Positions 32,331-41,769 of a stretch of DNA of 64,000 bases are shown here, piece after piece. Positions within the stretch are counted from its first letter, which is position 1; each line of letters begins with the position of its first letter. Below the pieces are notes generated by a model, which was not told where the DNA came from, did not search any database, and worked only from the letters and a program-made list of their open reading frames with translations. The translations under genes were made by a program, and so were the position numbers. Source of the DNA: Dorea sp. 5-2 (GTDB taxonomy: Bacteria; Bacillota; Clostridia; Lachnospirales; Lachnospiraceae); contig NZ_KE159748.1 of assembly GCF_000403455.2 (NCBI RefSeq), positions 317,523-381,522 on the forward strand, in the 5' to 3' direction.

Positions 32331-34112
32331 GTGAAAAGGAAGAAGACACTGAAGGAGAAGATGCTGCTCCTCTTCATGCTGTGCGCCATGACAAGCCTTC
32401 TGGCGGCGGGATTCGTCTCATATATGGCGCTTCGCATGATCCAGGAGAACAGTATCGAGGATAATATGAAGCTCTGTCTGAACCAGATCACACGGGATAC
32501 GGACGGTGCCTATTATGATATGCTCAGTATCGCGAACCAGATGAAGCCGGGAGGCCTGGTGGGGAATGTGACGGAGGAATATCTGGGAACGGACGATAAT
32601 TACGAACGTTTTGTGCGGCAGAGGTCGCTTCGGGAAGAGTTGATCGGGCTTGGCTATATGAATACGGAGCTGATCGGTGTATCCTACTATGATCTGGGGG
32701 AGAAGCAGGAGCTCGTGGGGAATATGAACGTAAGAGAGTTGGACGAAAGCTATGTCTCCCTTCCGAGGGTGGTGGAATGCGCGGGAAATATCATGCAGGC
32801 GGTCCACCCCTCCCATCTGGGGATCGACGACAGGCCGGCGCTGTCCGTCAGACGAGAAGTGGTCTTCGGGAACGGAAGAAAATTAGATATATATGTTGAG
32901 ATCGAAGCCAATATGGAGGCGCCGGAGGAGTTAAATAAAGAAGAATGGCCGTACACATATATTCATATGGATCAGGACGGCATCGCCCGGTACAGCACCA
33001 ATCCGGTCATTATCCGCGGACAGCAGCTTTTCCCGGAGCCTCTGTCCAAGGGAGAGTATGATATCCGGATGCAGGAAGGATATAAGATCATGGCGTACCG
33101 GAGCAAGATCGGTTATATCAATGCAGTGGCGCTTCCGGATAACGTCTATCAGAAGGAGATCCACATGTGGAGACTTAAGATGCTTGCCGTCATTGCAGGC
33201 GCCTTTCTGATCTTCTCTCTCCTGGTGGTGTATCTCTACCGTCTGATCTGCCGTCCCTTGAATCAGTTCCGTGTACAGATGGTACGGATCGGAGAAGGCG
33301 CGCTGCAAGGGGTGCATCAGGAATCGGAGATTGCGGAGTTCGACAGCCTGCTGCGGGAAGTAGAACAGATGAAGCGTCAGATCGAGCATCTGATCAGCAG
33401 TGTGGTGGAGAAAGAGAAGAGTATACAGCGGACGGAATATGAAAAACTTCTGTATCAGATCAATCCGCATTTTCTGCTTAACACACTGAATTCCGTACAG
33501 TGGATGGCGCAGATGAGCCGTCAGAGGAATATCAGCGAGTTTGTCCACAGGCTGAAAAAGCTTCTTTCCTACAATCTGGGAAAAGAAGGAAGACGTACGA
33601 CGCTTCGGATGGAGCTTGATATTATAAAAGATTATATCGCACTCCAACAGATGCGGTACGACTTTACGGTCGAGATGCATGTTGAAGACGGGGATTATCT
33701 GGATCAGCCTGCGGTGCGGATGCTCTTTCAGCCGCTTGTGGAAAATGCGATCCGCTATGGACTTGGAGAGGATGAAAAGATCAGCATTCAGGTCTTCGAA
33801 GATACCGTGCGTAAACTGGCGGTGATCACCATATCTGACAGTGGAAACGGGCTGACACAGGAAGAGATAGACCAGATCAACGAATCCTTCGATTATGACT
33901 GGGAGAACAAGAAGGGTACGAACAGGGGGATCGGGCTTCGCTATGTGAAGGCGATGCTGGAGTCTTTCTATGAGGGAGAGACGAGCCTGTTCGTGAACAG
34001 CAGAAAGGGGCGGGGAACGAAGATCACGATCCTGATCCCGGTTCGGGATGGGTTCTGCGGGAAGGATCCGGCGGCTGAAGCGCAGGGAGAAGATGGGGGT
34101 GGAACGGTTTGA
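32331..34112 (+). CDS. YesM-type sensor histidine kinase
   Basis: A 593-residue membrane kinase. First membrane segment at about 13-34, an extracytoplasmic sensor of about 240 residues, second segment at about 280-303, HAMP-like linker, then a His_kinase domain with the phosphorylated His in INPHFLLNTLNS (about residue 378) and an ATPase domain (LVENAIRYGLG, ISDSGNGL, GIGLRYVKAML). YesM-type kinases sense sugars together with YesN response regulators. GTG start behind gggaggaagtg. The stop overlaps the next gene's ATG (tgatg). Confidence 0.9.
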   Translation: MKRKKTLKEKMLLLFMLCAMTSLLAAGFVSYMALRMIQENSIEDNMKLCLNQITRDTDGAYYDMLSIANQMKPGGLVGNVTEEYLGTDDNYERFVRQRSLREELIGLGYMNTELIGVSYYDLGEKQELVGNMNVRELDESYVSLPRVVECAGNIMQAVHPSHLGIDDRPALSVRREVVFGNGRKLDIYVEIEANMEAPEELNKEEWPYTYIHMDQDGIARYSTNPVIIRGQQLFPEPLSKGEYDIRMQEGYKIMAYRSKIGYINAVALPDNVYQKEIHMWRLKMLAVIAGAFLIFSLLVVYLYRLICRPLNQFRVQMVRIGEGALQGVHQESEIAEFDSLLREVEQMKRQIEHLISSVVEKEKSIQRTEYEKLLYQINPHFLLNTLNSVQWMAQMSRQRNISEFVHRLKKLLSYNLGKEGRRTTLRMELDIIKDYIALQQMRYDFTVEMHVEDGDYLDQPAVRMLFQPLVENAIRYGLGEDEKISIQVFEDTVRKLAVITISDSGNGLTQEEIDQINESFDYDWENKKGTNRGIGLRYVKAMLESFYEGETSLFVNSRKGRGTKITILIPVRDGFCGKDPAAEAQGEDGGGTV

Positions 34113-35110
34113 TGAAAGTACTGATCGTTGATGATGATAAACTTGCAAGGAAAGGCCTGATCGCCATAATGGACTGGGGAAAGTATGGATTCGAAGTGGC
34201 GGGCGATGTCCAGAACGGGAGAAAAGCCCTGGCGTTTCTGCAGGATCATCCGGTAGATATCATATTTACCGACATTGATATGCCGGAGATCGACGGCATC
34301 GAACTCATGAAGCTGTGTGAAGAGGCGCATCCGGATGTGAAGTTCGTAATCTTTTCCGTGTATGAGGACTTCTATTATGCGCAGACGGCGATCCGGATGG
34401 GAGCCTTAGACTACATATCGAAGATCAGCTTTGATCCGGAGGAATGCGACCAGATCCTGAAGCAGATCAGCGAGAAATATAAAAGGGCATACATGCCGGC
34501 GGTGGACGAAGACACACGGAAGGTCAAAGATCTAGAAGACAGATGGCTGCACCCGAAGTGGATCTTCAACGATAAGGAATTTGCGGTTCTGTGTAACGAG
34601 ACGAAGGAGATCAAGCTTCGGAGCGCGGAACGGATCTTCGTGAAGAGCTTCCACAGCCTGCAGAGGCTGACCGGCGGGGAAGGCGAATTCCCGTCCCTTG
34701 ATACCGTGGGAGAGATGCTGGACTGGGCGGGGCAGTGGCGGGATAAGATCTACGAGTCGTGCAGGAAGGCGCCGGGGCACAGCGATATCCACTCTTTTGC
34801 GGCGGTCATTACCCATGTGAATGAGAACGTCGAGGAAGAGTTAAGGTCGGAGGAAGCGTCGGAGCTTATCGGAATGAGCAGAAGCTATTTCAGCACAAGA
34901 TTCAAAGAAATGACCGGGGAGACCTTCCACCACTATGTGATCCAGAGAAAGATGAAAGCTGCCGCAGACCGTATTGCAGAGGGAAGACAGAGCATCACAC
35001 AGATCGCGGCGGAGCTTGGGTATGATAACTTCCATTATTTTGCAAGAGTCTTCGCCAGAGAATATGGATGTACGCCGGCTGAATATAGAAAGAGGGTAAA
35101 AAATGTCTGA
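34112..35110 (+). CDS. YesN-type response regulator with AraC domain
   Basis: A 332-residue regulator. Receiver domain with DDD at residues 7-9, phospho-acceptor Asp in FTDIDMPEIDG and Lys in YISKIS; a middle linker of about 110 residues; C-terminal double AraC helix-turn-helix (ASELIGMSRSYFSTRFKEMT and SITQIAAELGYDNFHYFARV). Its likely target is the sugar operon directly downstream. Start ATG overlaps the kinase stop by one base. The end overlaps a terminator stem. Confidence 0.9.
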   Translation: MKVLIVDDDKLARKGLIAIMDWGKYGFEVAGDVQNGRKALAFLQDHPVDIIFTDIDMPEIDGIELMKLCEEAHPDVKFVIFSVYEDFYYAQTAIRMGALDYISKISFDPEECDQILKQISEKYKRAYMPAVDEDTRKVKDLEDRWLHPKWIFNDKEFAVLCNETKEIKLRSAERIFVKSFHSLQRLTGGEGEFPSLDTVGEMLDWAGQWRDKIYESCRKAPGHSDIHSFAAVITHVNENVEEELRSEEASELIGMSRSYFSTRFKEMTGETFHHYVIQRKMKAAADRIAEGRQSITQIAAELGYDNFHYFARVFAREYGCTPAEYRKRVKNV

Positions 35111-35132
35111 TTTGTTTCAGACATTTTTTTAT
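35102..35132 (+). terminator. Terminator overlapping the response regulator stop
   Basis: Stem aatgtctga (35102-35110) / tcagacatt (35117-35125) then T7. It separates regulator and transporter transcription. The region 35133-35229 holds the operon promoter; a ttataatat at about 35130-35138 is a possible -10. Confidence 0.75.
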
Positions 35133-35229
35133 AATATTAAAAAAATATACAAAATCAGAAACAATATCGTCTGGCAGACAAAAGGAACAGAAGATAAACT
35201 GTATACAAAAAGGAAGGGAGGTTGTGGTT

Positions 35230-36120
35230 ATGTATATCAAGAGATTTGTGAAGCATTACTACATCATGCTGATCCCGGCGCTTCTGTGGCTGTTTTTCTT
35301 CAGCGTGGTTCCGATGTTCGGTATCATCATGGCATTTCAGGATTATAATCCGGGCAGAGGGATCCTGCACTCAGAGTTTGTCGGGCTTGAGAATTTTGTG
35401 TACATGTTTCAGATGAGCGACGTCAGGCAGGTGCTTGCCAATACGGTGGTGATAGCCGTAGGTAAGATCATAGGGAATATCATCATTCCTCTGGTATTTG
35501 CGTTGCTTCTCAATGAGCTTTGTCTGAAAAGGATAAAAAGGCCGATCCAGACGATCGTATATCTGCCTTATTTCCTGTCCTGGGTTATCTTGGCGAAGAT
35601 CGTACTGAATATTTTTGGGTATACGGGACCGGTCAATCAGCTGATGGAGATCTTCGGAGGCAGCCAGATCAATTTCTTCGGAGAACCGGATCTGTTCCAG
35701 CCGTTGGTGATCGGCACAGATATCTGGAAAGGGTTCGGGTATAATACGGTGGTTTATCTTGCGGCGATCCTGGGAGTCGATCAGAGCCTGTATGAGGCGG
35801 CGGCAGTGGACGGAGCAGGCAGGTTCAAGAGGATCTGGCATGTGACGATGCCGGGGATAAGGACTACGGTGGCGCTTCTTGCGATCCTGTCTCTTGGAAA
35901 TGTGCTCAACGCCGGATTCGACCAGATCTACAATCTGTATAATCCGCTGGTCTATTCTACCGGAGATATCATTGATACCTGGGTATACCGCGCCGGTCTT
36001 GAGAATCTGCAGTATTCGCTCGCCACGGCGGTAGGATTGTTCAAGTCTGTGATCAGTGTGATCCTGATCGCGGTGGGATACAAGCTGGCAGATAAATTCA
36101 CCGGGTATAAGTTATTCTAA
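35230..36120 (+). CDS. ABC sugar transporter permease (LplB type)
   Basis: A 296-residue membrane protein with six predicted helices. It has the permease EAA loop EAAAVDGAGRFKRIWHVTMP and the VFALLLNELCLKRIKRP segment. LplB-type permeases work with an LplC partner, a lipoprotein and a shared ATPase such as MsmX, here not encoded nearby. ATG 35230 lies 7 bases after the ggaaggagg-like site; an upstream GTG two codons earlier is less well placed. Confidence 0.9.
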   Translation: MYIKRFVKHYYIMLIPALLWLFFFSVVPMFGIIMAFQDYNPGRGILHSEFVGLENFVYMFQMSDVRQVLANTVVIAVGKIIGNIIIPLVFALLLNELCLKRIKRPIQTIVYLPYFLSWVILAKIVLNIFGYTGPVNQLMEIFGGSQINFFGEPDLFQPLVIGTDIWKGFGYNTVVYLAAILGVDQSLYEAAAVDGAGRFKRIWHVTMPGIRTTVALLAILSLGNVLNAGFDQIYNLYNPLVYSTGDIIDTWVYRAGLENLQYSLATAVGLFKSVISVILIAVGYKLADKFTGYKLF

Positions 36121-36131
36121 GGAGGATGAGT

Positions 36132-37016
36132 ATGATAGAAAACAGGAGCATGGGCTCAAAAATCTTCGATGTCATTAATGTTGTGGTCCTCGTGCTTATC
36201 ACACTGATCTGTATCCTGCCTGTCTGGTACGTGCTGTGTGTGTCTTTAAGCAGCCGGGAGGCGGTCAATGCAGGAGAGGTAGCGCTCTGGCCGGTGGGAT
36301 TCAATCTTCTGTCTTATCAGAAGATCATGGGGGAGAGTGATTTCTTCGGATCCTTCCTGGTATCCATTAAGCGGGTGGTCTTAGGTACTGTCGTCAGTAT
36401 GGTATGTATCCTCATGGCGGCGTATCCGCTGTCAAGGACAAAAAAGCAGTTCCCTAAGCGGGATGTGTTCATGTGGATTTTCGTATTCTGTATGCTGTTC
36501 AGCGGCGGTACGGTGCCCTGGTACGTGACCATGAAGAATTACGGCATGATGGACAGTATCTGGGGACTGGTGCTTGGTTCCGGGCTGCAGGTGTTCAATG
36601 TGATCCTGGCGGTAAACTTTTTCAAGAATCTGCCGGTCGAACTGGAAGAGGCGTGCTTTGTGGACGGCGGCGGGCCGTGGAGGAACCTGATAACGGTCTA
36701 TGTCCCGCTGGCAAAGCCTATGGTAGCCACGATCGTTCTTTTTACGATCGTACAGTACTGGAATGAGTTCTTTCAGGGTATGGTACTGAGTACGAGGCAG
36801 AGCAGTTATCCGCTCCAGACCTATATTCAGCAGATGGTCGTGACGCTGGACTATTCATCCATGAATGTGGATCAGATCGCACAGGCGATGAAGCTGAATA
36901 ATCTGTCCCTGGATGCGGCAAAGATATTTATAGCGATGATCCCGGTACTGATCGTATATCCGTTCTTACAGAAATATTTCGTATCCGGTATCACACTGGG
37001 ATCCGTAAAAGGATAG
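36132..37016 (+). CDS. ABC sugar transporter permease (LplC type)
   Basis: A 294-residue permease with about six helices and the EAA loop EEACFVDGGGPWRNLITVYV. The partner of the LplB-type permease just upstream (12 bases). ATG 36132 is used because aaggagg (36119-36125) is six bases away; the ATG at 36126 touches that site. C-terminus FVSGITLGSVKG is typical of LplC proteins. Confidence 0.9.
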   Translation: MIENRSMGSKIFDVINVVVLVLITLICILPVWYVLCVSLSSREAVNAGEVALWPVGFNLLSYQKIMGESDFFGSFLVSIKRVVLGTVVSMVCILMAAYPLSRTKKQFPKRDVFMWIFVFCMLFSGGTVPWYVTMKNYGMMDSIWGLVLGSGLQVFNVILAVNFFKNLPVELEEACFVDGGGPWRNLITVYVPLAKPMVATIVLFTIVQYWNEFFQGMVLSTRQSSYPLQTYIQQMVVTLDYSSMNVDQIAQAMKLNNLSLDAAKIFIAMIPVLIVYPFLQKYFVSGITLGSVKG

Positions 37017-37037
37017 AGAAAAAGGAGGAAGAACACG

Positions 37038-38744
37038 ATGAAAATGAAAAAAGCAGCCGCGCTGATCTGCGTGGCGGGTATGTTGGCGTCGTTGGCATCC
37101 GGATGCAGCGTTCCGTCTGACAAAGCCCAGAAGGAAGTGGTCAAGGAAGCGGAAGGAACGGCAAAGGAAGATCTGCCCCTTGCGAAGTATCCCGAGACTG
37201 TCACGGTGCATATGGGAGGAAAGATGAACCCCAACGCCAAGATCTCGGAGGGGATGTCCTTTGACAATAATTCGTATACAAGGCTTCTGAAAGATGAGCT
37301 GAACATCGAGGTCGTATACGATTGGGTTGCTTCCATGTCGGATTTCGACGAGAAGACAAGCCTGTGCATCGGCAGCAATACGGTTCCGGAGGTCATGAAC
37401 GTGACCGCCGCACAGTACAGGGCATTGTTAAAATATGATATGATACAGCCTCTTGACCAGTATTTTGACGACTATGCGTCGGACGCGCTGAAGAGCTACA
37501 TAGAGTCCGGCGGTGAAGAGCTTATGAAATGTATTACCAACGAAGACGGAGAGATCATGGCGATCCCGGCACCGAACCTGACGGCAGGCGGAATCAATGA
37601 GATGTGGATCCGTCAGGACTGGCTGGACGCGCTTGATCTTGAAGCGCCGCGGACATGGGACGAGCTTGCCAAGGTGGCTGAGGCTTTTGTAAGCCAGGAT
37701 CCGGACGGAAACGGAGAAGAAGATACGATCGGCATCCTTGGTCCCGGCAATGCGGATCATATGAACGCCGTAGGCGGGAATCAGTTTGGGATCGATCCTC
37801 TGTTCAGCAGCTATCAGTCTTATCCGCAGTACTGGCTTGAGGGAAAGGACGGTACGATCGAGTACGGTTCCATCCAGCCGGAGACTAAGACGGCGCTTGA
37901 ACAGATCGCGAAACTGTATGCAGGCGGCCTCATTGATCCGGAGATGCTGGTCCGAAGCGACAGCAAGGAACCGCTCCTTGCAGGAAAGGTCGGGATCTTC
38001 TTCGGTCCCTGGTGGTGCGCGTATACATTCGCAGATACGACTCTTTCCGGAGAGGCGGACTGGAGAGCGTATTTCACCCCTCTTTCTGAGGATGGGAAAT
38101 ACTATACCCATATGGCTGAGCCGACGACCCAGTATGTCGTGGCGAGCAAAGACTGTGCGAACCCGGAAGCTGCGTTCAAGATCATTAATTTCCTGATCGC
38201 CAATGAGCAGGCATGGGTGGAGGAAGGCGTGTCTTCCACAGAAATGGGGACGGCGGATTTCTATCCTCTGTATAATACTTATGACAATGCAGATGAGATC
38301 GAAACTTCTTACGAGGTCTTGACCAAATATCTTGCAGGAGAGATCGGAGTCGACGACGTGGACTTCTCCACACACAAATTGTTAAAGAGCGATATGGAAG
38401 CAGTGACGGAATTGAAGAAAGAGCCTTACGACGACTTTAGCCTTCAGAACTGGAATCTGGATAGTGAGATGGCAAAGGGCAATCTGCCGCGCCTTGTGGC
38501 GATCATGGTTGGGGACGCGCCTCTTGTAAATGAAGAATATGTCCCGGTCTACAATATGTACAACGGACAGACAGAGACGATGGAGGCAAAATGGGCGAAT
38601 CTGAAAAAGATGGAAGAAGAGACCTTTGCGAAGATCATCATGGGAAAAGCCGATATCAGTGAATTCGATACTTTTGTGAAAAACTGGAAGAGCCAGGGCG
38701 GAGACCAGATCCTGAAAGAGATCAACGTAGAATTAGGAAAATAA
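37038..38744 (+). CDS. Extracellular sugar-binding lipoprotein
   Basis: A 568-residue solute-binding protein. It has a lipoprotein signal peptide with lipobox LASG-Cys23, then a two-lobed binding fold (TVTVHMGGKMNPNAKISEG, RQDWLDALDLEAPRTWDEL, QDPDGNGEEDTIGI with an EF-hand-like Ca site). It belongs to the long LplA-type binding proteins used with YesMN-controlled oligosaccharide transporters. Behind aaaggagg and 21 bases after the second permease. The ligand cannot be told; aromatic residues (WYC, QYW) suggest a glycan. Confidence 0.9.
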   Translation: MKMKKAAALICVAGMLASLASGCSVPSDKAQKEVVKEAEGTAKEDLPLAKYPETVTVHMGGKMNPNAKISEGMSFDNNSYTRLLKDELNIEVVYDWVASMSDFDEKTSLCIGSNTVPEVMNVTAAQYRALLKYDMIQPLDQYFDDYASDALKSYIESGGEELMKCITNEDGEIMAIPAPNLTAGGINEMWIRQDWLDALDLEAPRTWDELAKVAEAFVSQDPDGNGEEDTIGILGPGNADHMNAVGGNQFGIDPLFSSYQSYPQYWLEGKDGTIEYGSIQPETKTALEQIAKLYAGGLIDPEMLVRSDSKEPLLAGKVGIFFGPWWCAYTFADTTLSGEADWRAYFTPLSEDGKYYTHMAEPTTQYVVASKDCANPEAAFKIINFLIANEQAWVEEGVSSTEMGTADFYPLYNTYDNADEIETSYEVLTKYLAGEIGVDDVDFSTHKLLKSDMEAVTELKKEPYDDFSLQNWNLDSEMAKGNLPRLVAIMVGDAPLVNEEYVPVYNMYNGQTETMEAKWANLKKMEEETFAKIIMGKADISEFDTFVKNWKSQGGDQILKEINVELGK

Positions 38745-38760
38745 AAGAATAAGGAAAGAA

Positions 38761-38806
38761 GAGTGGGGGCTGCCGGAAAATGATATTTTCATACAGTCCC
38801 CGCTCA
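38761..38806 (+). repeat. Hairpin between the binding protein and the downstream enzymes
   Basis: gagtgggggctg (38761-38772) pairs with cagtccccgctc (38795-38806) with one or two mismatches and a 22-base loop. No T tract follows. It may stabilise the abundant binding-protein mRNA, as is common after genes of this type. Confidence 0.55.
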
Positions 38807-38819
38807 ATGAGGAATGATA

Positions 38820-39884
38820 ATGGAAGAGAAAAGGGTTGGATATTGCCTGATCGGTTTCGGCGGTATGGGGAAATGGCACACAGAGATCCTCGCCGGCGTG
38901 CCGCAGATCCGGCTTGCAGGGATCTATGATATTGAAAAGGAGAAGAGAAAAAAGGCAGAAGAAGCAGGATTTCGGGTGTATGGATCAGAGGAAGAGGCGC
39001 TGGCGGACGATTCTGTGGAGGTGGTCCTGGTGGCTACGCCTAACGATAGCCATATGCCGATCGCACTGAGAGCCATGAAGGCGGGAAAGCATGTGATCCT
39101 GGAAAAACCTGCGGTGCTGTCTTCCAGGGAACTTAAGGAACTGGAAAGGATCGCCAGGGAGACGGGGAAGTTCCTGACGGTGCATCAGAACCGGCGTTGG
39201 GATGAGGATTTTCTGATGATACATAAGCTCCTTGAGGAACAGGATCTGGGGCGCGTCTTCCGGATCGAGAGCCGTGTGCATGGTTCCAGAGGGATCCCCG
39301 GCGATTGGAGGAAGGAAAAGGCACATGGCGGAGGGATGGTGCTGGATTGGGGCGTCCATCTGCTGGATCAGATCTTGTGCCTGACAGGGGAGAGAAGGCT
39401 TGAGACGGTGTACGCCTCTCTTACGAATATAACCAATCAGGAAGTTGACGACGGATTTACGGCTGTCCTCAGGTTTGAGGGAGGGCTGGAGGTGTTGGTG
39501 GAAGTCGCTACGAATAACTTTATTTCCCTGCCCAGATGGTATGTTCTTGGAGAGAACGGGACTGCGGTCATAGAGGACTGGGATCTGAGCGGAAGGATCG
39601 TGAAGGTATCAGAAGACGAGAAGGATGTCGTGCCGGTACGGACGGCGGCAGGCTTGACCAAGACCATGGCGCCGCGGCGGGAGGATACGATCAGGGAAGA
39701 AGAGCTGCCGCAGGTGTCCGGAGATATCGCTGATTTCCACAGGAATGTCGCCGCCGTGCTGCGTGAGGGGGTAGAACCGGCGGTGAAGCTTTCAGAAGTG
39801 CGGCGGGTGATGCGCCTGATGGAGACTATTTTTCGGTCGGCAAAGCAGGATCAGGTACTTGAGTTTGAGAACAGGAGGGTATGA
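38820..39884 (+). CDS. Gfo/Idh/MocA family oxidoreductase (first copy)
   Basis: A 354-residue NAD(P)-dependent oxidoreductase. Rossmann GFGGMGKWHTEIL at about 13-25, the catalytic Lys in the family motif EKPAVLS (EKP), and the substrate-side HGGGMVLDWGVHLLDQI. Members oxidise or reduce hydroxyls of sugars, inositols and glycosides. ATG 38820 is preferred over 38814 because gagga lies just in front. Its stop overlaps or nearly touches the isomerase gene downstream. Confidence 0.88.
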   Translation: MEEKRVGYCLIGFGGMGKWHTEILAGVPQIRLAGIYDIEKEKRKKAEEAGFRVYGSEEEALADDSVEVVLVATPNDSHMPIALRAMKAGKHVILEKPAVLSSRELKELERIARETGKFLTVHQNRRWDEDFLMIHKLLEEQDLGRVFRIESRVHGSRGIPGDWRKEKAHGGGMVLDWGVHLLDQILCLTGERRLETVYASLTNITNQEVDDGFTAVLRFEGGLEVLVEVATNNFISLPRWYVLGENGTAVIEDWDLSGRIVKVSEDEKDVVPVRTAAGLTKTMAPRREDTIREEELPQVSGDIADFHRNVAAVLREGVEPAVKLSEVRRVMRLMETIFRSAKQDQVLEFENRRV

Positions 39885-39889
39885 AATAT

Positions 39890-40771
39890 ATGAAACAGAT
39901 CAGGATAGGCACATGTATCCAGGGGTCGAAGGCAGAGGAGTGGCTCCCTGGATTCTTAGGGAGAGGTTTTGAGACATTTTCCATTAATTTTCATATGTCT
40001 CTGGAAGGGACGGATCTTGAGAAGCTTGCGCTTAAGACGGAGAAGCTGCTTTCGGGAAGCGGATCAAGGATCAGTACGATCGGGTATTACTGCAATCCGA
40101 TCCAGTATCCGGAGCACCGCAAGACGCTGGAACATGTGATACGCACGGCGAAAGCCTTCGGGGCGGATCATGTCAGTACCTTCGCAGGTGCGTGGGAGGG
40201 GCGTCCGGTGGAGGAAGCTTTTCATGAGTTCGGCAAGGTATTCCGTGAGCTGACGGATCTTGCGGAGGAGAATGAGGTTAAGCTTGGGATCGAGAATTGC
40301 CTTATGGACGGCACATGGGAATGTGCGACGTGCAATATCGGCTTCCATCCGGTTGCCTGGGAAGCGATGTTTGAAGAGGTAGAAGATCATCATTTGGGAC
40401 TGGAATGGGAGCCGACGCATCAGATGGTGCAGCTGATGGATCCGGTGGCGCAGCTTCGGAAATGGTGTAAAAGGATCGTGCACGTACACGGGAAGGACGC
40501 GACGATCGACTGGGATGCGGTGAGGCACGGCGGGATCTCCGGCGCCGTTCCGTTCGTATGGCACCGGTTACCGGGATTCGGAGATACGGACTGGAGGGAT
40601 ATCATCTCGATCCTCCGGGCAAATGGATATGAGGATGATATCTGCATCGAAGGTTATCACGACCCGGTCTATTGCGGGGAGTGGGAGATGACGGGGCAGA
40701 TCCACGCGCTTCGTTATCTGAAGTGGTGCAGGGGCGGGGCATTTGAACCGGTTCCTTGGGAGAGTTGTTGA
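39890..40771 (+). CDS. Sugar phosphate isomerase/epimerase family TIM barrel (first copy)
   Basis: A 293-residue AP-endonuclease-2-like TIM barrel. Metal ligands can be read as Glu in LGIENCLMD, Glu/His in LEWEPTHQ, His in IVHVHGKDA and Glu in CIEGYHDPV. Such proteins isomerise or epimerise keto-sugars or dehydrate inosose. ATG 39890 follows aggagg at 11 bases; the ATG at 39881, which overlaps the previous stop, is only 2 bases from it, so either start is possible. It is part of the same operon as the oxidoreductase. Confidence 0.85.
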   Translation: MKQIRIGTCIQGSKAEEWLPGFLGRGFETFSINFHMSLEGTDLEKLALKTEKLLSGSGSRISTIGYYCNPIQYPEHRKTLEHVIRTAKAFGADHVSTFAGAWEGRPVEEAFHEFGKVFRELTDLAEENEVKLGIENCLMDGTWECATCNIGFHPVAWEAMFEEVEDHHLGLEWEPTHQMVQLMDPVAQLRKWCKRIVHVHGKDATIDWDAVRHGGISGAVPFVWHRLPGFGDTDWRDIISILRANGYEDDICIEGYHDPVYCGEWEMTGQIHALRYLKWCRGGAFEPVPWESC

Positions 40772-40819
40772 TATCGTGCTGCAAATGAATGATAGATTCA
40801 GGATTCAAGGAGTGAAAAT

Positions 40820-41740
40820 ATGAAATTAGGATTTGTGACGTCGATTCTTGACGCCTGTACGTATGAAGAGATGATAAATTTTGCATCAAGGCATGGATTT
40901 GCTTGTGTGGAGGCGGCTTGCTGGCCGCAGGGAAAAGCGGAGAGAAGATACGCGGGCGTCAGCCATATCGACGTGAAGCAGGTGCTCTCAGACGACGATT
41001 ATGCGTCGCACATCAAGGATTACGCAGATGAAAATAACGTGGAGATCTCTGCCCTTGCTTACTATCCGAACACGATGGATGAAGATCTGAAGAAGAGGGC
41101 GGAAGCGGCGGCGCATCTTAAGGATGTGATCCTTGCAAGTGCAAAGCTTGGCGTCTATATGGTTACTACGTTTATCGGAAGGGATCAGACGAAAACGGTG
41201 GAAGAGAATCTTGAGCTGGTGAAAGAGATATGGCAGCCGCTGATCTGTCTTGCAGAGGCGAACCGTGTGAAGATCGCCATTGAAAACTGCCCTATGCTCT
41301 TTGGTAAGGATCAGTGGCCGGGTGGCCAGAATCTGATGACGACGCCGGTGATCTGGAGAAGTGTGTTCCGGATCCTCGACAGCGATCATCTGGGGATCAA
41401 CTATGATCCGTCTCATTTTGTATGGCAGATGATGGATCCGGTCAAGCCCCTCTATGAATTCAGGGACAAGATCTTCCATGTACATTATAAAGACATCAAA
41501 CTGTATCCGGAACGTCTGAACGACTGCGGTATCATGGCGTATCCGCTTGACTTCATGTCTCCGAAGATCCCGGGGCTTGGAGACGTGGACTGGGGGAAGT
41601 ATGTATCTGCTCTTACGGATATCGGTTATGACGGATACACCTGTATCGAGATCGAGGACAAGGCGTTTGAAGGATCGCAGGAGAAGATCGAGAAAGCGCT
41701 GCTTCTGAGTCAGAGATATTTGAGACAATACGTGGAATAA
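40820..41740 (+). CDS. Sugar phosphate isomerase/epimerase family TIM barrel (second copy)
   Basis: A 306-residue TIM barrel. Probable metal ligands: Glu in IAIENCPMLFG, Asp/His in INYDPSHFVWQ, His in IFHVHYKDI and Glu in TCIEIEDKAFEG. It is clearly different in sequence from the first copy, so it may act on a different intermediate. Start behind caaggagtg. It is followed 29 bases later by the second oxidoreductase, repeating the enzyme order as pairs. Confidence 0.85.
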   Translation: MKLGFVTSILDACTYEEMINFASRHGFACVEAACWPQGKAERRYAGVSHIDVKQVLSDDDYASHIKDYADENNVEISALAYYPNTMDEDLKKRAEAAAHLKDVILASAKLGVYMVTTFIGRDQTKTVEENLELVKEIWQPLICLAEANRVKIAIENCPMLFGKDQWPGGQNLMTTPVIWRSVFRILDSDHLGINYDPSHFVWQMMDPVKPLYEFRDKIFHVHYKDIKLYPERLNDCGIMAYPLDFMSPKIPGLGDVDWGKYVSALTDIGYDGYTCIEIEDKAFEGSQEKIEKALLLSQRYLRQYVE

Positions 41741-41769
41741 AAGATGTGTATAAGAACGGAGGAAGGATA

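Noticed and set aside
32931..34148. Long minus-strand open frame (about 405 codons) opposite the histidine kinase
   Set aside because: It lies entirely opposite a clear kinase/regulator pair, has no family resemblance and no ribosome site; a mirror of codon bias.
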